DNA of 64,000 bases from NCBI RefSeq assembly GCF_963678635.1, contig NC_087066.1:42313777-42377776 (forward strand). The letters are read 5' to 3'. Positions 1 to 8,956 of this stretch are shown here, one piece after another. The stretch's first letter is position 1. Each line of letters opens with the position of its first letter. The notes under the pieces were generated by a model, which did not search any database, had not been told where the DNA came from, and saw nothing but the letters and a program-made list of their open reading frames with translations. The translations under genes were made by a program, and so were the position numbers. Source of the DNA: Symsagittifera roscoffensis. Lineage: Eukaryota > Xenacoelomorpha > Acoela > Convolutidae.

Positions 1-863
1 CTCACGCACCTTGGACAAACGGCTTAGTCGAAGGTATGAACCGTTCATAACAAGAATATCTCAGATGTATCATCAATGGAAATGATACAAGATATACCGA
101 ATGGTCAGCAGATGTAAAACTATTTCCCTTAGCATATAATTCACGAATCACGACAACTTTAGGAATGTCACCATATGAAATGGTTTTTAACCAAAAGCCA
201 CGCAAACCAATAATGTTTACAGCAAACTCTCATAAAAACGCACAAGGTTATTGTCAACCAAATAAAGACTCAATTTGTTATAACCTACCATTACATACAC
301 ACGATGAAGATCATTTTCATCACCCACAAATTCTTAAATTAGCCTCCGGTACACACACCGAATGGATTTTAAACAGAGATAAAAAACACAATGAAATTTA
401 CCAAAAGGTAACAAAAAAGTTGTTACAAAGGCAAAATATTAATGAACAAATAAATTCACGCTTTACACCAGCCTCCGATTTAAAAATTGGAACATTTGTT
501 TTAATACCCAATTTTAATACTCAAAAAGGAATTTCAAAAAAGTTACAACCCCTTCGTAAAGGACCATACCAAATAATTGCAAAACCCACTGATGTCACAT
601 ATAAAATCACCGACTCAGATAAAAAAGAAATCGTTCAACACCGAAATAACCTATTACCTTATTATCCAAAAGAATACGCACTCCGCGAACTAACTCAATT
701 ATATTCTTTTACAGGTTTAAAAGTTATTCAAAATGACCCACATACGGACAACATAACAAAGGAACAAAATGATATTCACCTCGGAAATCAAAATACAAAA
801 TCAAACACCACAAAAAACAATACAAAAATCTCGATCAAAATACATCTCAAAAAGAAAAAATAG
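1..863 (+). pseudogene. pol: Ty3/gypsy-type pol, 3' end: integrase core end and GPY-type C-terminal domain (element E1)
   Basis: The frame starting at base 3 reads the end of an integrase catalytic core: a WTNG motif followed by a Glu (bases 30-32) placed like the last acidic residue of the DDE triad. An in-frame TAA at 48-50 interrupts it and the frame is then open from 51 to 863. The first ATG after the stop (165) is not a likely start. Near bases 561-569 lies a Gly-Pro-Tyr motif inside a basic, beta-rich stretch, the GPY/F module found at the C-terminus of many Ty3/gypsy integrases. The product would join reverse-transcribed element DNA to host DNA in the nucleus. Reverse transcriptase and RNase H would lie left of the window. 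The stop codon means this copy cannot make an unbroken integrase. Seen: motif, stop. Known: GPY domain of Ty3/gypsy. Inferred: family membership. Confidence 0.85.
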
Positions 864-1017
864 AAAAATGACAGAACAAATAATACCCCAAAAACAAATC
901 GACAAATCAGAACATAGAGAGTCTTCACGACTTAGAAATCAACCACGTAAAAATTATAAAGTATTCATCCCACAATCTAAAATATTAAAGAAAGTTGAAT
1001 TTCAAAAACAACCTTAA
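769..1017 (+). CDS. pol C-terminal basic tail in the +1 frame
   Basis: This frame overlaps the end of the integrase frame. It reads on after the integrase stop at 861-863 as a Lys/Arg/Gln-rich tail ending in a pattern of Ser-Ser-Arg-Leu-Arg followed by Pro-Arg-Lys, much like the basic tails that close many LTR-retrotransposon Pol proteins. The integrase frame ends AAA-TAG, and the tail lies in the +1 frame, so either a one-base insertion in an A-run split one reading frame or a +1 slip is used. I see no domain in it. Confidence 0.5.
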   Translation: MIFTSEIKIQNQTPQKTIQKSRSKYISKRKNRKMTEQIIPQKQIDKSEHRESSRLRNQPRKNYKVFIPQSKILKKVEFQKQP

Positions 1018-2033
1018 TTCTACATTTAATAATCTTTGCACCTCTGAAACATTTTACACTTTCAATTTTCAAGATAACATGCTGATAAACACGCAGCGAT
1101 TCTAGTTCAAAATTAGCCAATAGGATTCATCCAATCCGTCACCTTCTATAACTTTAACACAAACCAACTAGACGAAAAATATTAAACTCCAGGCATATCT
1201 ATAACTATAACTCTACGACCTCCAGGTCAAAAATAAGCAAACCACTCCAACTTGACAACTAAAATAAATATCACCATAATATCATAACCCTCCCTTATCC
1301 AATAAACCAAAGATCAACAATATTTCCCCAACTCAGCCCTCAAATACCCCCCAAACAAATATGTTAAATTAGCCTAAAGTAAAAGAACGACCATTTTATT
1401 TAGCCTAAAGTATAAAAATCTCAAAAATACCCCAGATCATTTGAAAAATGAAAATAAAGACAAAGAAGACCTCCCGATCACCATAAAAATTGCCCCCAAC
1501 AATTTTTTACAAAACTCAACCCACTTGTCAAAAAACTAATAAATAATCCGACCACACTTGAAAATTGCCCCAAACAACAAAAAATGTTCGATCACGAAGC
1601 CATTTCTTAAATGCTCTTCTATCAAACAGTCACTAAAATTATCACAAACCTCAAACAATTTTTTACGATACTTGAAACTTTCATAATATTTCTTTTTGAT
1701 ATCCTTGAATCTTTTCCAATACTCTTAATCATTTTTTGTAATATTTTTTAAATTTTCTACACTATATTCGAACTATTTCTCCAACTTTCAAAAACCCTTG
1801 ATTATATCCACAGGTACGATTTATAAAACTTGTCTAAATGATACGAACTATTTTCAGTAGAACTGATATTTTTCTACTATTTGTAATTTTCATAACATTT
1901 CTATCATCCCTCATTTTGACATATGCAAATGTATAAAGAAAGCAATCATCACATTCGCTCTAGCAACAATCCTCCTAATTCTTTTCTTAGAAGAATATTA
2001 TAATAAACATTAACTTTTTCACTAAAAGAATAG
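1018..2033 (+). other. Non-coding spacer between pol and ORF A in E1
   Basis: About 1 kb of A/T/C-rich sequence with stops in all + frames. It holds short hydrophobic-coding stretches (near 1860-1935 and 1930-2013) that are cut by stops, so they may be relics of an older leader or env copy. A pyrimidine-rich tract ending in TTAG at 1986-1989 looks like a splice acceptor and could serve a subgenomic mRNA for the downstream ORFs. This is a guess from sequence alone. Confidence 0.4.
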
Positions 2034-3167
2034 ACCAAAAAGCTATCAAAAATTGCTACCCAAAAGTCACAAAGTCAGTCTTCACCGACATCATCCCAAG
2101 ATAACCCAACAACACCTTCAACTACCCATAATCCTCAAACATCTACACGAATTTCCTTTCAAGATAACCCATACACTTTTGAAGAACGACACGCTCGTTT
2201 ATCAGAACCACTAGAACCAGTTCAACGACAAGCACCTCTAAGCGAACCAACATATAACTTATACCCAACACTACCACAAGAATTAAGTAGAATAAGAAAT
2301 CCTAGTCAAAACCAAAATACAGTCGAAATAAATAGACAAATTATACATCCTCGACGAAACAGAAATTTTCAAACTCCCCGAGTTCATTTTTATATACCTC
2401 AATCCCCATCACAAAACACTCCAGAAAACCCCATTGGTATATTACCAGAAACCCCTACGCTTCTTTCACAACGTAGCACCTCAAGCCTACCATCAGATTA
2501 CTTAGGTTCAACACCAACATCTGAACAAATACGTGAAAACCCCTTTAACCCCCCAAACCAGGCATCACGACTACCATATTGGACAACACATTCATTTACA
2601 CAAGGTGAATTAAATTTAGTCAATGATCCAATAGATATTTCTACGGATACAACAACATCCTCATCACTACCAGAAACATTATCACTACCATCAACACCAT
2701 CAATAAGCCAGATTTCACCACCACCTTTTAACTTAAATTTTCCAAATAATCTCGACGCCAGATATCGAGAACAATCATCAACAAATATCCCTTTAAGACT
2801 AGATTGGAATACATTTACAGCCCCTCCACCATTATTTGGACAACATCTAGAAAGTAATCGCCTTCACAACTGGGCACTTAATAGATTACAATACCGAAAA
2901 GACATTCACGACGATATCCGTGATCACAATATCCAAATACTCCAACAAAACAGTTTAAATTTAAAGTTTGAAATCACAGTTAAATTAAACAACATTACTC
3001 AACATCCCTACCCATTAAACCCACCAAACATAACAGCCCAATCACTACCACCACCATTTATAACCACTGAAGTAATATATAAATACGACAGATATACCAA
3101 AAAGACAATTGGTTACATCACATTTTATAACCCATACTCAGGATTATCATACACATGTATATTCTAA
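2034..3167 (+). CDS. ORF A: Pro/Ser/Thr/Asn/Gln-rich protein without any methionine (377 codons)
   Basis: The frame is open from the codon after TAG (2031-2033) to TAA (3165-3167), checked line by line, with no ATG codon anywhere. The first two thirds are low-complexity, rich in Pro, Ser, Thr, Asn and Gln. The last 120 codons look folded, with charged and aromatic residues (Trp, Tyr, His-Asp pairs), ending in Tyr-Thr-Cys-Ile-Phe. No signal peptide or membrane span is seen. It lies between pol and env, and the env ATG falls inside its last 13 bases. Translation would need a non-AUG start, a frameshift, or splicing to a start codon elsewhere (an acceptor-like site is at 1986-1989). A pure decayed relic is less likely given 1.1 kb without a stop in A/T-rich DNA. 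I do not recognise the family. Confidence 0.7.
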   Translation, partial: TKKLSKIATQKSQSQSSPTSSQDNPTTPSTTHNPQTSTRISFQDNPYTFEERHARLSEPLEPVQRQAPLSEPTYNLYPTLPQELSRIRNPSQNQNTVEINRQIIHPRRNRNFQTPRVHFYIPQSPSQNTPENPIGILPETPTLLSQRSTSSLPSDYLGSTPTSEQIRENPFNPPNQASRLPYWTTHSFTQGELNLVNDPIDISTDTTTSSSLPETLSLPSTPSISQISPPPFNLNFPNNLDARYREQSSTNIPLRLDWNTFTAPPPLFGQHLESNRLHNWALNRLQYRKDIHDDIRDHNIQILQQNSLNLKFEITVKLNNITQHPYPLNPPNITAQSLPPPFITTEVIYKYDRYTKKTIGYITFYNPYSGLSYTCIF

Positions 3168-5770
3168 AATTATTAATTTTTCTCCAACTCCTTTTTCTAG
3201 TAATCTCAAATCAAAACATAAACCCTTCTCCCCGCACAGGACCCCAAGATTTATTAGTAACACATTACGATTGTGAAGAAAACGAACAAAAAACACTACA
3301 CAAGTATGCAATAAATCAAGTATCACAGTGCGAAACAGAACCCCAAGCCATAGAAACTACAAATGTAATAGCAACACTTTATTCAAAAGCCCGAGCAACT
3401 ACAGTTATAGGATATAAATTCACAGCAACATTTTCTGAAAAGAAAGTACATTGTTCACAAGTCTCAAACGGAAATAAAAACCGACTTGACCATGAATCAT
3501 TCTACCAGAGTAATATAGAACGACTTTTACATCTCAATCCCGAAGATTGTAAAAACGAGTTACTCCGACTAAACATCACAAAAAATAAAAACACAGATAG
3601 AAATTTAGTATATTTCCAAGTTTTTTCAGATTCTGTACATCAAGCAGAACTTGAAAGATATCAAGGACATATAATATTAGATGAAAAATACCCATACAAC
3701 GGCGCACACGGACGATTAACTTATGATATACACGATAAACACTGGATACCACACATTGGTATAAATGACCCATCAAACTGCAAAGCAGACACAAAAAACA
3801 AAGGATACCAAGAGATCATGTTTTTCGATTGGAAAATACAACTCGAAAAAATACAACTCACACGAGATTTATCAGACAACACAATGATTTATCAAGGAAT
3901 TAGATTACCTTGTAAATACGACCAAGGTTATTGCGACCCTACAACCAGAACACAAGCAACAATTGTTTGGTTCCCCGAAGACACATGTACAACATTTCAA
4001 GTAGCAAAAATACACGCTCGTATGATAAAATTTCACGAAAAATATTTTATACAATCAATACCATATGAACAAGTAAATCCATTACGAAAAATAAGTTCTA
4101 ATTTTCGAAACATTCATAATATAGAAAATAAATTAACACGTTTTCAAATATATCAAGAAACAGAACTTGCATGTAAATACAGAAACCCACTTCACAAAAC
4201 ACAATACTCTGAAATATTAGTTGAATACGAAAATGGATTCGACATGACCACTGGAAAAATAAAAGTCGACCCATACGCCACAAGTCATCCCCTAAACGAA
4301 GGAACATCATATATACCAGTTAATTTTCAAAAGAATACAGGTCAACCTGGTGGACATTTAAAGCCCCAAGACGATCAAAGCACACGTTTACAAGAACTAT
4401 CACTAATGAATAGTGCATATTTTGGTAATATCCACTATGATATTCACTTAGATATGAAACTAGACTACACGATTAGCCGAATTTTTCAAGAAATGTCACT
4501 CTCCGAATTAGAAACATTACACCAACTATGCGAATTAGAAAGAACACAAATATTACAATCACTTGCACTAGCAGTATTAAAAATACCCTACGCAGGATAT
4601 TTACTATCAGGAAAAAGATCAAATTTTTTAGACTATGAAGGAAACATCTTATGGTTTTATACTTGTACTAAAAAAGTATCACCACTATACGTTTTTGAAG
4701 ATAAACGATGCTATAAAAGAATCCCTATCTTTTATAAGAATAAAGTACATTTCGTTGACACACTTTCACGAAGAACCTATTTCTGGGATACCGCAGTTCC
4801 ATGTGGATCAGAAAATAGCCACAACGTAGTACAATTAAACCCTGATGAAGATAAATATTACCTTCTCACCCCATATCCCACATTAATGCAATCACTCAAA
4901 AAATTTTCACCAGAAAGCATTCGCGCTATCGCTCGAAACCCAAATATAGACTTACAATCAATAGGAATATACTCAAAATCAGATATTAAACATCACATTA
5001 GAACACAACAATTCCAGGAATTATTAACACAAATGGACACAATACAAAGACAATCAATTGACCAAAACTTACGCAAACTTGCCGAAACCGCAGGATTTGC
5101 AGACATCTATACGCAAGACTATAGCGGATATTTTAAAGACATTAAAGATTATATATATCTAAACGGTGAAAAATACCGTCCCCAAGATATATCATCTATC
5201 AATATTTTTAGCTTTGTTACACTCAAGAATGAAATTCTTGATTTTCTAGGATGGCCCTACTACATCTTAGAAAAACTGACTATTTTATACGCAATGTTTA
5301 ACTTTATTGGATTTCTTTTTTCACTCTTAAAAGGAATCTATAACACATGTGCTATACACACACAAGTCAATAGACAAGCAAGTGTAGCACGCATACTATT
5401 TGCAGGATTTTTTGGAATATTTTCTACATCTATAAACAAAATTCTTTTAGACGCACAAATAAAAGAATATAACACAAAAATAGCAACAAGACAGAACACA
5501 TACGACGAAGAACATAACAATACAGACACAACACCAACAGCACCACAGTTACCACCCCTACCACATAACCATCCATTATCCCTAGTCCCACGTAATTTTC
5601 GAAATTTAGCCATAACACATAATAATTTTAGACCAACCATATCACAAAGTCCCATCCAACATATAATGCCACACCACTCACAAGATGAAAATACTTATGA
5701 ACAAATTATAGAACAACCCCATACCACCGCTTTTCAGTCTCAAAATAATAATTTTTTTAGCCCACGATGA
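3155..5770 (+). CDS. env: Env-like membrane glycoprotein (871 aa)
   Basis: Uninterrupted ORF from ATG 3155 to TGA 5768-5770. Residues 1-18 form a hydrophobic signal peptide. The ectodomain (about 20-690) has many Cys, Asn-X-Ser/Thr sites and a short hydrophobic stretch around residues 468-485 that could be a fusion segment or internal helix. A strong hydrophobic span near residues 697-730 with a second one near 745-758 is followed by a 110-residue polar, Pro/Gln/Asn-rich tail. This is the layout of a class of retroelement Env proteins that sit in the membrane and may allow virion formation. A block near residues 500-560 with paired Cys, a Cys-Tyr-x-x-Ile-Pro motif and a downstream Asp/Arg/Cys series recalls mononegavirus-like glycoproteins, but I cannot test that. 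The start lies 13 bases before the end of ORF A, and the end overlaps ORF B. Confidence 0.8.
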   Translation: MYILKLLIFLQLLFLVISNQNINPSPRTGPQDLLVTHYDCEENEQKTLHKYAINQVSQCETEPQAIETTNVIATLYSKARATTVIGYKFTATFSEKKVHCSQVSNGNKNRLDHESFYQSNIERLLHLNPEDCKNELLRLNITKNKNTDRNLVYFQVFSDSVHQAELERYQGHIILDEKYPYNGAHGRLTYDIHDKHWIPHIGINDPSNCKADTKNKGYQEIMFFDWKIQLEKIQLTRDLSDNTMIYQGIRLPCKYDQGYCDPTTRTQATIVWFPEDTCTTFQVAKIHARMIKFHEKYFIQSIPYEQVNPLRKISSNFRNIHNIENKLTRFQIYQETELACKYRNPLHKTQYSEILVEYENGFDMTTGKIKVDPYATSHPLNEGTSYIPVNFQKNTGQPGGHLKPQDDQSTRLQELSLMNSAYFGNIHYDIHLDMKLDYTISRIFQEMSLSELETLHQLCELERTQILQSLALAVLKIPYAGYLLSGKRSNFLDYEGNILWFYTCTKKVSPLYVFEDKRCYKRIPIFYKNKVHFVDTLSRRTYFWDTAVPCGSENSHNVVQLNPDEDKYYLLTPYPTLMQSLKKFSPESIRAIARNPNIDLQSIGIYSKSDIKHHIRTQQFQELLTQMDTIQRQSIDQNLRKLAETAGFADIYTQDYSGYFKDIKDYIYLNGEKYRPQDISSINIFSFVTLKNEILDFLGWPYYILEKLTILYAMFNFIGFLFSLLKGIYNTCAIHTQVNRQASVARILFAGFFGIFSTSINKILLDAQIKEYNTKIATRQNTYDEEHNNTDTTPTAPQLPPLPHNHPLSLVPRNFRNLAITHNNFRPTISQSPIQHIMPHHSQDENTYEQIIEQPHTTAFQSQNNNFFSPR

Positions 5771-7499
5771 GCCGACAACTTGGATCCCTACACCGATCAA
5801 ATTCCCACCCAACCAACCTCACTCTTCCGACACTAATTCACACATCTCAGTTTTATACTCCATCTCACAACTCAATAACCCGAATATTGAAACCCCCGAT
5901 GAATTTGCCGACTCTGAACCATCTCCATCAAATAATTTTCACACCAATTCCTCAAATTTTTCCCAACCCCCTTTTCAACCCATACTACCAAATAACCCTG
6001 ACCCAACCAATTCTACACCCTCTTATGCTTCCCAATCCACTCCAACCTACTCCTCACTTCACTCAGACCAATCATCTCATTCTTCAGACACCCCCCGAAT
6101 CTCCCCAGAACTAGATAATTTCATTACCCTACAACAACAACCCTATCACCTTGACACCCCAACCATAAACCAAATCTCATCCACAATAGATTCATCCAAC
6201 CCCCCTACCCCTACACCCTCTTCAATTTATACTGAATCATTAGCACCATCATCCACAACTACTGAATCTTCACTCAACACTAATAGAGCTTACCGCACTT
6301 TTAAAAGGAAGTTCCCCAACCATCCTTTCCCAGCGAAACCAGGAACAGCCCGTGAATATATCAACCATCCACAACACACTAACACAAAAGAATTTTTAGC
6401 TATCACCTTACCCTCATTTCCACAATACACCTTAAACACCCCTCATGACACTAACGAGACACGTAACTTTGTAGACGAATACGTTTTAATGCCTACCCTT
6501 CCTTGGACCTCATATTATCATTTTACAAATCCCCTTTGCTTACCTTTATCTAACACTCATATCGATATAGAACGAAATAAGGACATGCTATATCGACTCA
6601 CTACACCACTAACACCTAGACAATTTACTTACATTGGATATGAAAAATCACTAAAAACACACACTGCACCCCGAGCTAATGAATATACACTAGAATATTA
6701 CGATCATAACATCATCAGAACTAACCAAGATCAATTCTTAGACGACGATCGCTTCGCTAACCCACAAATCACCGAGAAATTTTTCATTAAAACACCATAT
6801 GTATTTACACTAAATATCTTTGATCGCAAGTTTGACCACATTATTTCAGAAGCACTAACAGACACGCAAGCCTACGAAAGTTTTAAAGAACGCTTCCAAA
6901 TATTTTCACTAACCTTTCATTTCCTTGCACCACATGAAAGAGATTTGCACTGCTCACACGATATTATGTTGCGCAATAAACAAACACACACATATACTTA
7001 TTATCGTTTCATCCAAAATCACTTTGACCTACACACTCCCTCCAGACAACCACACCATCGTTTTCAATTCATCAATTCCAAATACACCTCACCATTCTTT
7101 CTTAACTTCACATATTGCATTAAAGATACTAACCTTCATGGTATTCTTCGAAATTATGATCCCATAACCCAAATGTATATCTTTTGTCCCATCACCAAGA
7201 CCTTCAACACAGAAGAATCCCGACCCTTCCTCATCCCACACGAGTTTGTACAACCTATAGAAATCCCCATTTTAGAATTCATCCATAACACTAAATTCAA
7301 CCACAAATTATATAATCTAATCAAAAACACACCTTATGAATTTGCAGTTGGCACTGAAGAACTAACCACCATTAAGGCACTTCAATTGCTTTGGCCACTG
7401 CTTCAAACTAAAAATATCATCAGCATCTTAGCCAAATTACTAACAACTTCAGATCTCATCCACGACATTTTCCCCCACGGTTTCTTCCCCGACGACTAA
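5712..7499 (+). CDS. ORF B: Ser/Pro/Thr-rich N-terminus and a folded C-terminal region (595 codons, first ATG at 6489)
   Basis: The frame is open from 5712 to TAA at 7497-7499. The first ATG is at 6489, giving a 336-aa C-terminal product, but 259 codons before it are also open and read as a Ser/Pro/Thr/Asn-rich segment, like the N-terminal part of ORF A. The C-terminal part is rich in aromatic residues and His, with an amphipathic Leu/Ile-rich stretch near the end (about 7370-7470), and no signal peptide. The frame overlaps the env end by 59 bases and lies +1 to env; a T7 run at 5752-5758 sits in the overlap. It may be made by frameshift from env, from a spliced RNA, or only from 6489. The family is not recognised; an accessory or matrix-like role is conceivable but unsupported. 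Confidence 0.7.
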   Translation, partial: NNPIPPLFSLKIIIFLAHDEPTTWIPTPIKFPPNQPHSSDTNSHISVLYSISQLNNPNIETPDEFADSEPSPSNNFHTNSSNFSQPPFQPILPNNPDPTNSTPSYASQSTPTYSSLHSDQSSHSSDTPRISPELDNFITLQQQPYHLDTPTINQISSTIDSSNPPTPTPSSIYTESLAPSSTTTESSLNTNRAYRTFKRKFPNHPFPAKPGTAREYINHPQHTNTKEFLAITLPSFPQYTLNTPHDTNETRNFVDEYVLMPTLPWTSYYHFTNPLCLPLSNTHIDIERNKDMLYRLTTPLTPRQFTYIGYEKSLKTHTAPRANEYTLEYYDHNIIRTNQDQFLDDDRFANPQITEKFFIKTPYVFTLNIFDRKFDHIISEALTDTQAYESFKERFQIFSLTFHFLAPHERDLHCSHDIMLRNKQTHTYTYYRFIQNHFDLHTPSRQPHHRFQFINSKYTSPFFLNFTYCIKDTNLHGILRNYDPITQMYIFCPITKTFNTEESRPFLIPHEFVQPIEIPILEFIHNTKFNHKLYNLIKNTPYEFAVGTEELTTIKALQLLWPLLQTKNIISILAKLLTTSDLIHDIFPHGFFPDD

Positions 7500-7502
7500 C
7501 AG

Positions 7503-7578
7503 GTAAGTATGAATTATACATATTACTAACTAATTTAAATATTAGAAACTCACCATTCTTTATCCATGTTTTCTTTAG
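7503..7578 (+). other. Candidate spliceable intron directly after the ORF B stop
   Basis: CAG|GTAAGT donor at 7500-7508, a perfect TACTAAC branch motif at 7524-7530 and a TTTCTTTAG acceptor ending at 7578 define a 76-base intron that starts three bases after the stop codon. Removing it changes no coding sequence. All three signals match consensus, which is rare by chance. Confidence 0.5.
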
Positions 7579-7850
7579 AATTTTAGCCTTCATCCTAGAT
7601 CATCTGAAAAATTCACAAAAGAAAAATAAAAACTTCTTCAAAACTGTTTAAAACCCTATTAAATTTTTGCACCAACAATTAAATAAATATAATACCAATG
7701 CAGTAAATTAATTTATAAATTTTTCCCCCACAAGCAGTAAATCTAATAATGATGAAAATTTGTAACTTAATTTTCCTCAACAACTAGCAGTAAAGATAAA
7801 ATTCTATGTAGTAAATTAATAAGAAGCAAATACAGTACTAACCTTTTGCT
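7579..7850 (+). other. E1 sequence between the intron and the conserved 3' region
   Basis: A/T-rich, with several short variants of a GTAAATTAAT-like motif (7705-7825). No ORF, no match to E2, since E2 has lost this part. Confidence 0.4.
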
Positions 7851-8956
7851 ATTTTCATTCACTCGCACAAGAATTCTATCCAAACTCGCACAGCTCGCCC
7901 ACGAAGAATTGTTTAAAATAATGAATTTCAGTTTCAAGCTTTCACACTCGATAACTCTAACACAAGATAACACGTTTCAAACTTTCCTTTAACCCGGTTG
8001 GAAAGGAATTATATACTAAACAAAACTAACCAATGCAGCTTACTAAACACCACAACACATAGCATAACAGCATGACTAAGAAAAGGAAACCAACGGTACC
8101 CAAACCGGATTAACCCAGTTTAAAACTGGATAATTTATTCTTTTGAAGACTATTATAAAGTCTAAGAAAGAAATAATAAAACACAAAAAAGTCGAAAGAC
8201 AAACCCATACCACAAACAATTTGATTTTTGAAAAAAGGACACAACCAACAAAACATAAGAAAAACCACAACAAACCCAACATAAAACGTTGTCACATAAC
8301 AGGACCTCTCACAAAAACCGCATGCAATCATACTCCCACTCCTGGCCTAACCCACCAGGAAGGACGTCCTGAGCATGCTCTATAGCCGGCCTAACCCACC
8401 GTGCTACATCCACGCTTTGTGACCACACTCCTATTTTTAATAAGAGCTACTCAAGGGTGAGTAACTCTTCAAAATAACTGAACTAAAACAAAAAGCTTTT
8501 GTGAAAACAACTAACTAAAATCATAATTAAAAAATATTAAACTAATAAAAGTTTTATAAAATGTAAATTACATTATGCAATACATAGATCAGAATACAAC
8601 ACCAAGGACGAACATCCAAAGACAAAACGACCCTACTACACTCGAGAAAGAATGGCCAACTACAATCAATATGCCACTCACAATCACAACTCAAAGGATT
8701 TAGAGTACGACTTGACTTCGCAGAAAAGGACTTCATTGAACTAGACCAATGACCACCTCGATGTTCAAGTATACGTACAGATCCGAGTAACCAGGCATCC
8801 CCTCCACGCACAATCTCCACGCCATCCCCAGACAAGGTCAAACACAAAGAAGTTCTCACCAATGAAACAGAAAAACCTGACATAGCCAACCATTCTGAAA
8901 TCAGATTTGAGTTTGTTGCGAAAACCCAGTCGTTGTCTTGAGAAGACACAATGATT
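7851..8956 (+). repeat. Conserved 3' non-coding region of the retroelement, E1 copy
   Basis: From 7851 to about 8956 this stretch matches 15648 to about 16735 in E2 with moderate divergence and small indels. It is not the LTR, because the true LTR (410 bp) lies further downstream in E2. It holds two adjacent palindromes at 8361-8380. No + strand ORF is conserved in both copies. E1 has lost its polypurine tract and 3' LTR beyond about 8956. Confidence 0.75.
8361..8380. repeat. Two adjacent perfect 10-bp palindromes, E1 copy
   Basis: AGGACGTCCT is followed without a gap by GAGCATGCTC. The same pair is present in E2 at 16149-16168. A GGCCTAACCCACC direct repeat flanks it (8344-8356 and 8388-8400). 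It could be a protein-binding site or an RNA stem-loop pair. Confidence 0.6.

Noticed and set aside
5767-6114. 115-aa ORF overlapping the env stop as ATGA
   Set aside because: Composition is that of a shadow of ORF B; the neighbouring frame stays open for nearly 600 codons while this one ends.
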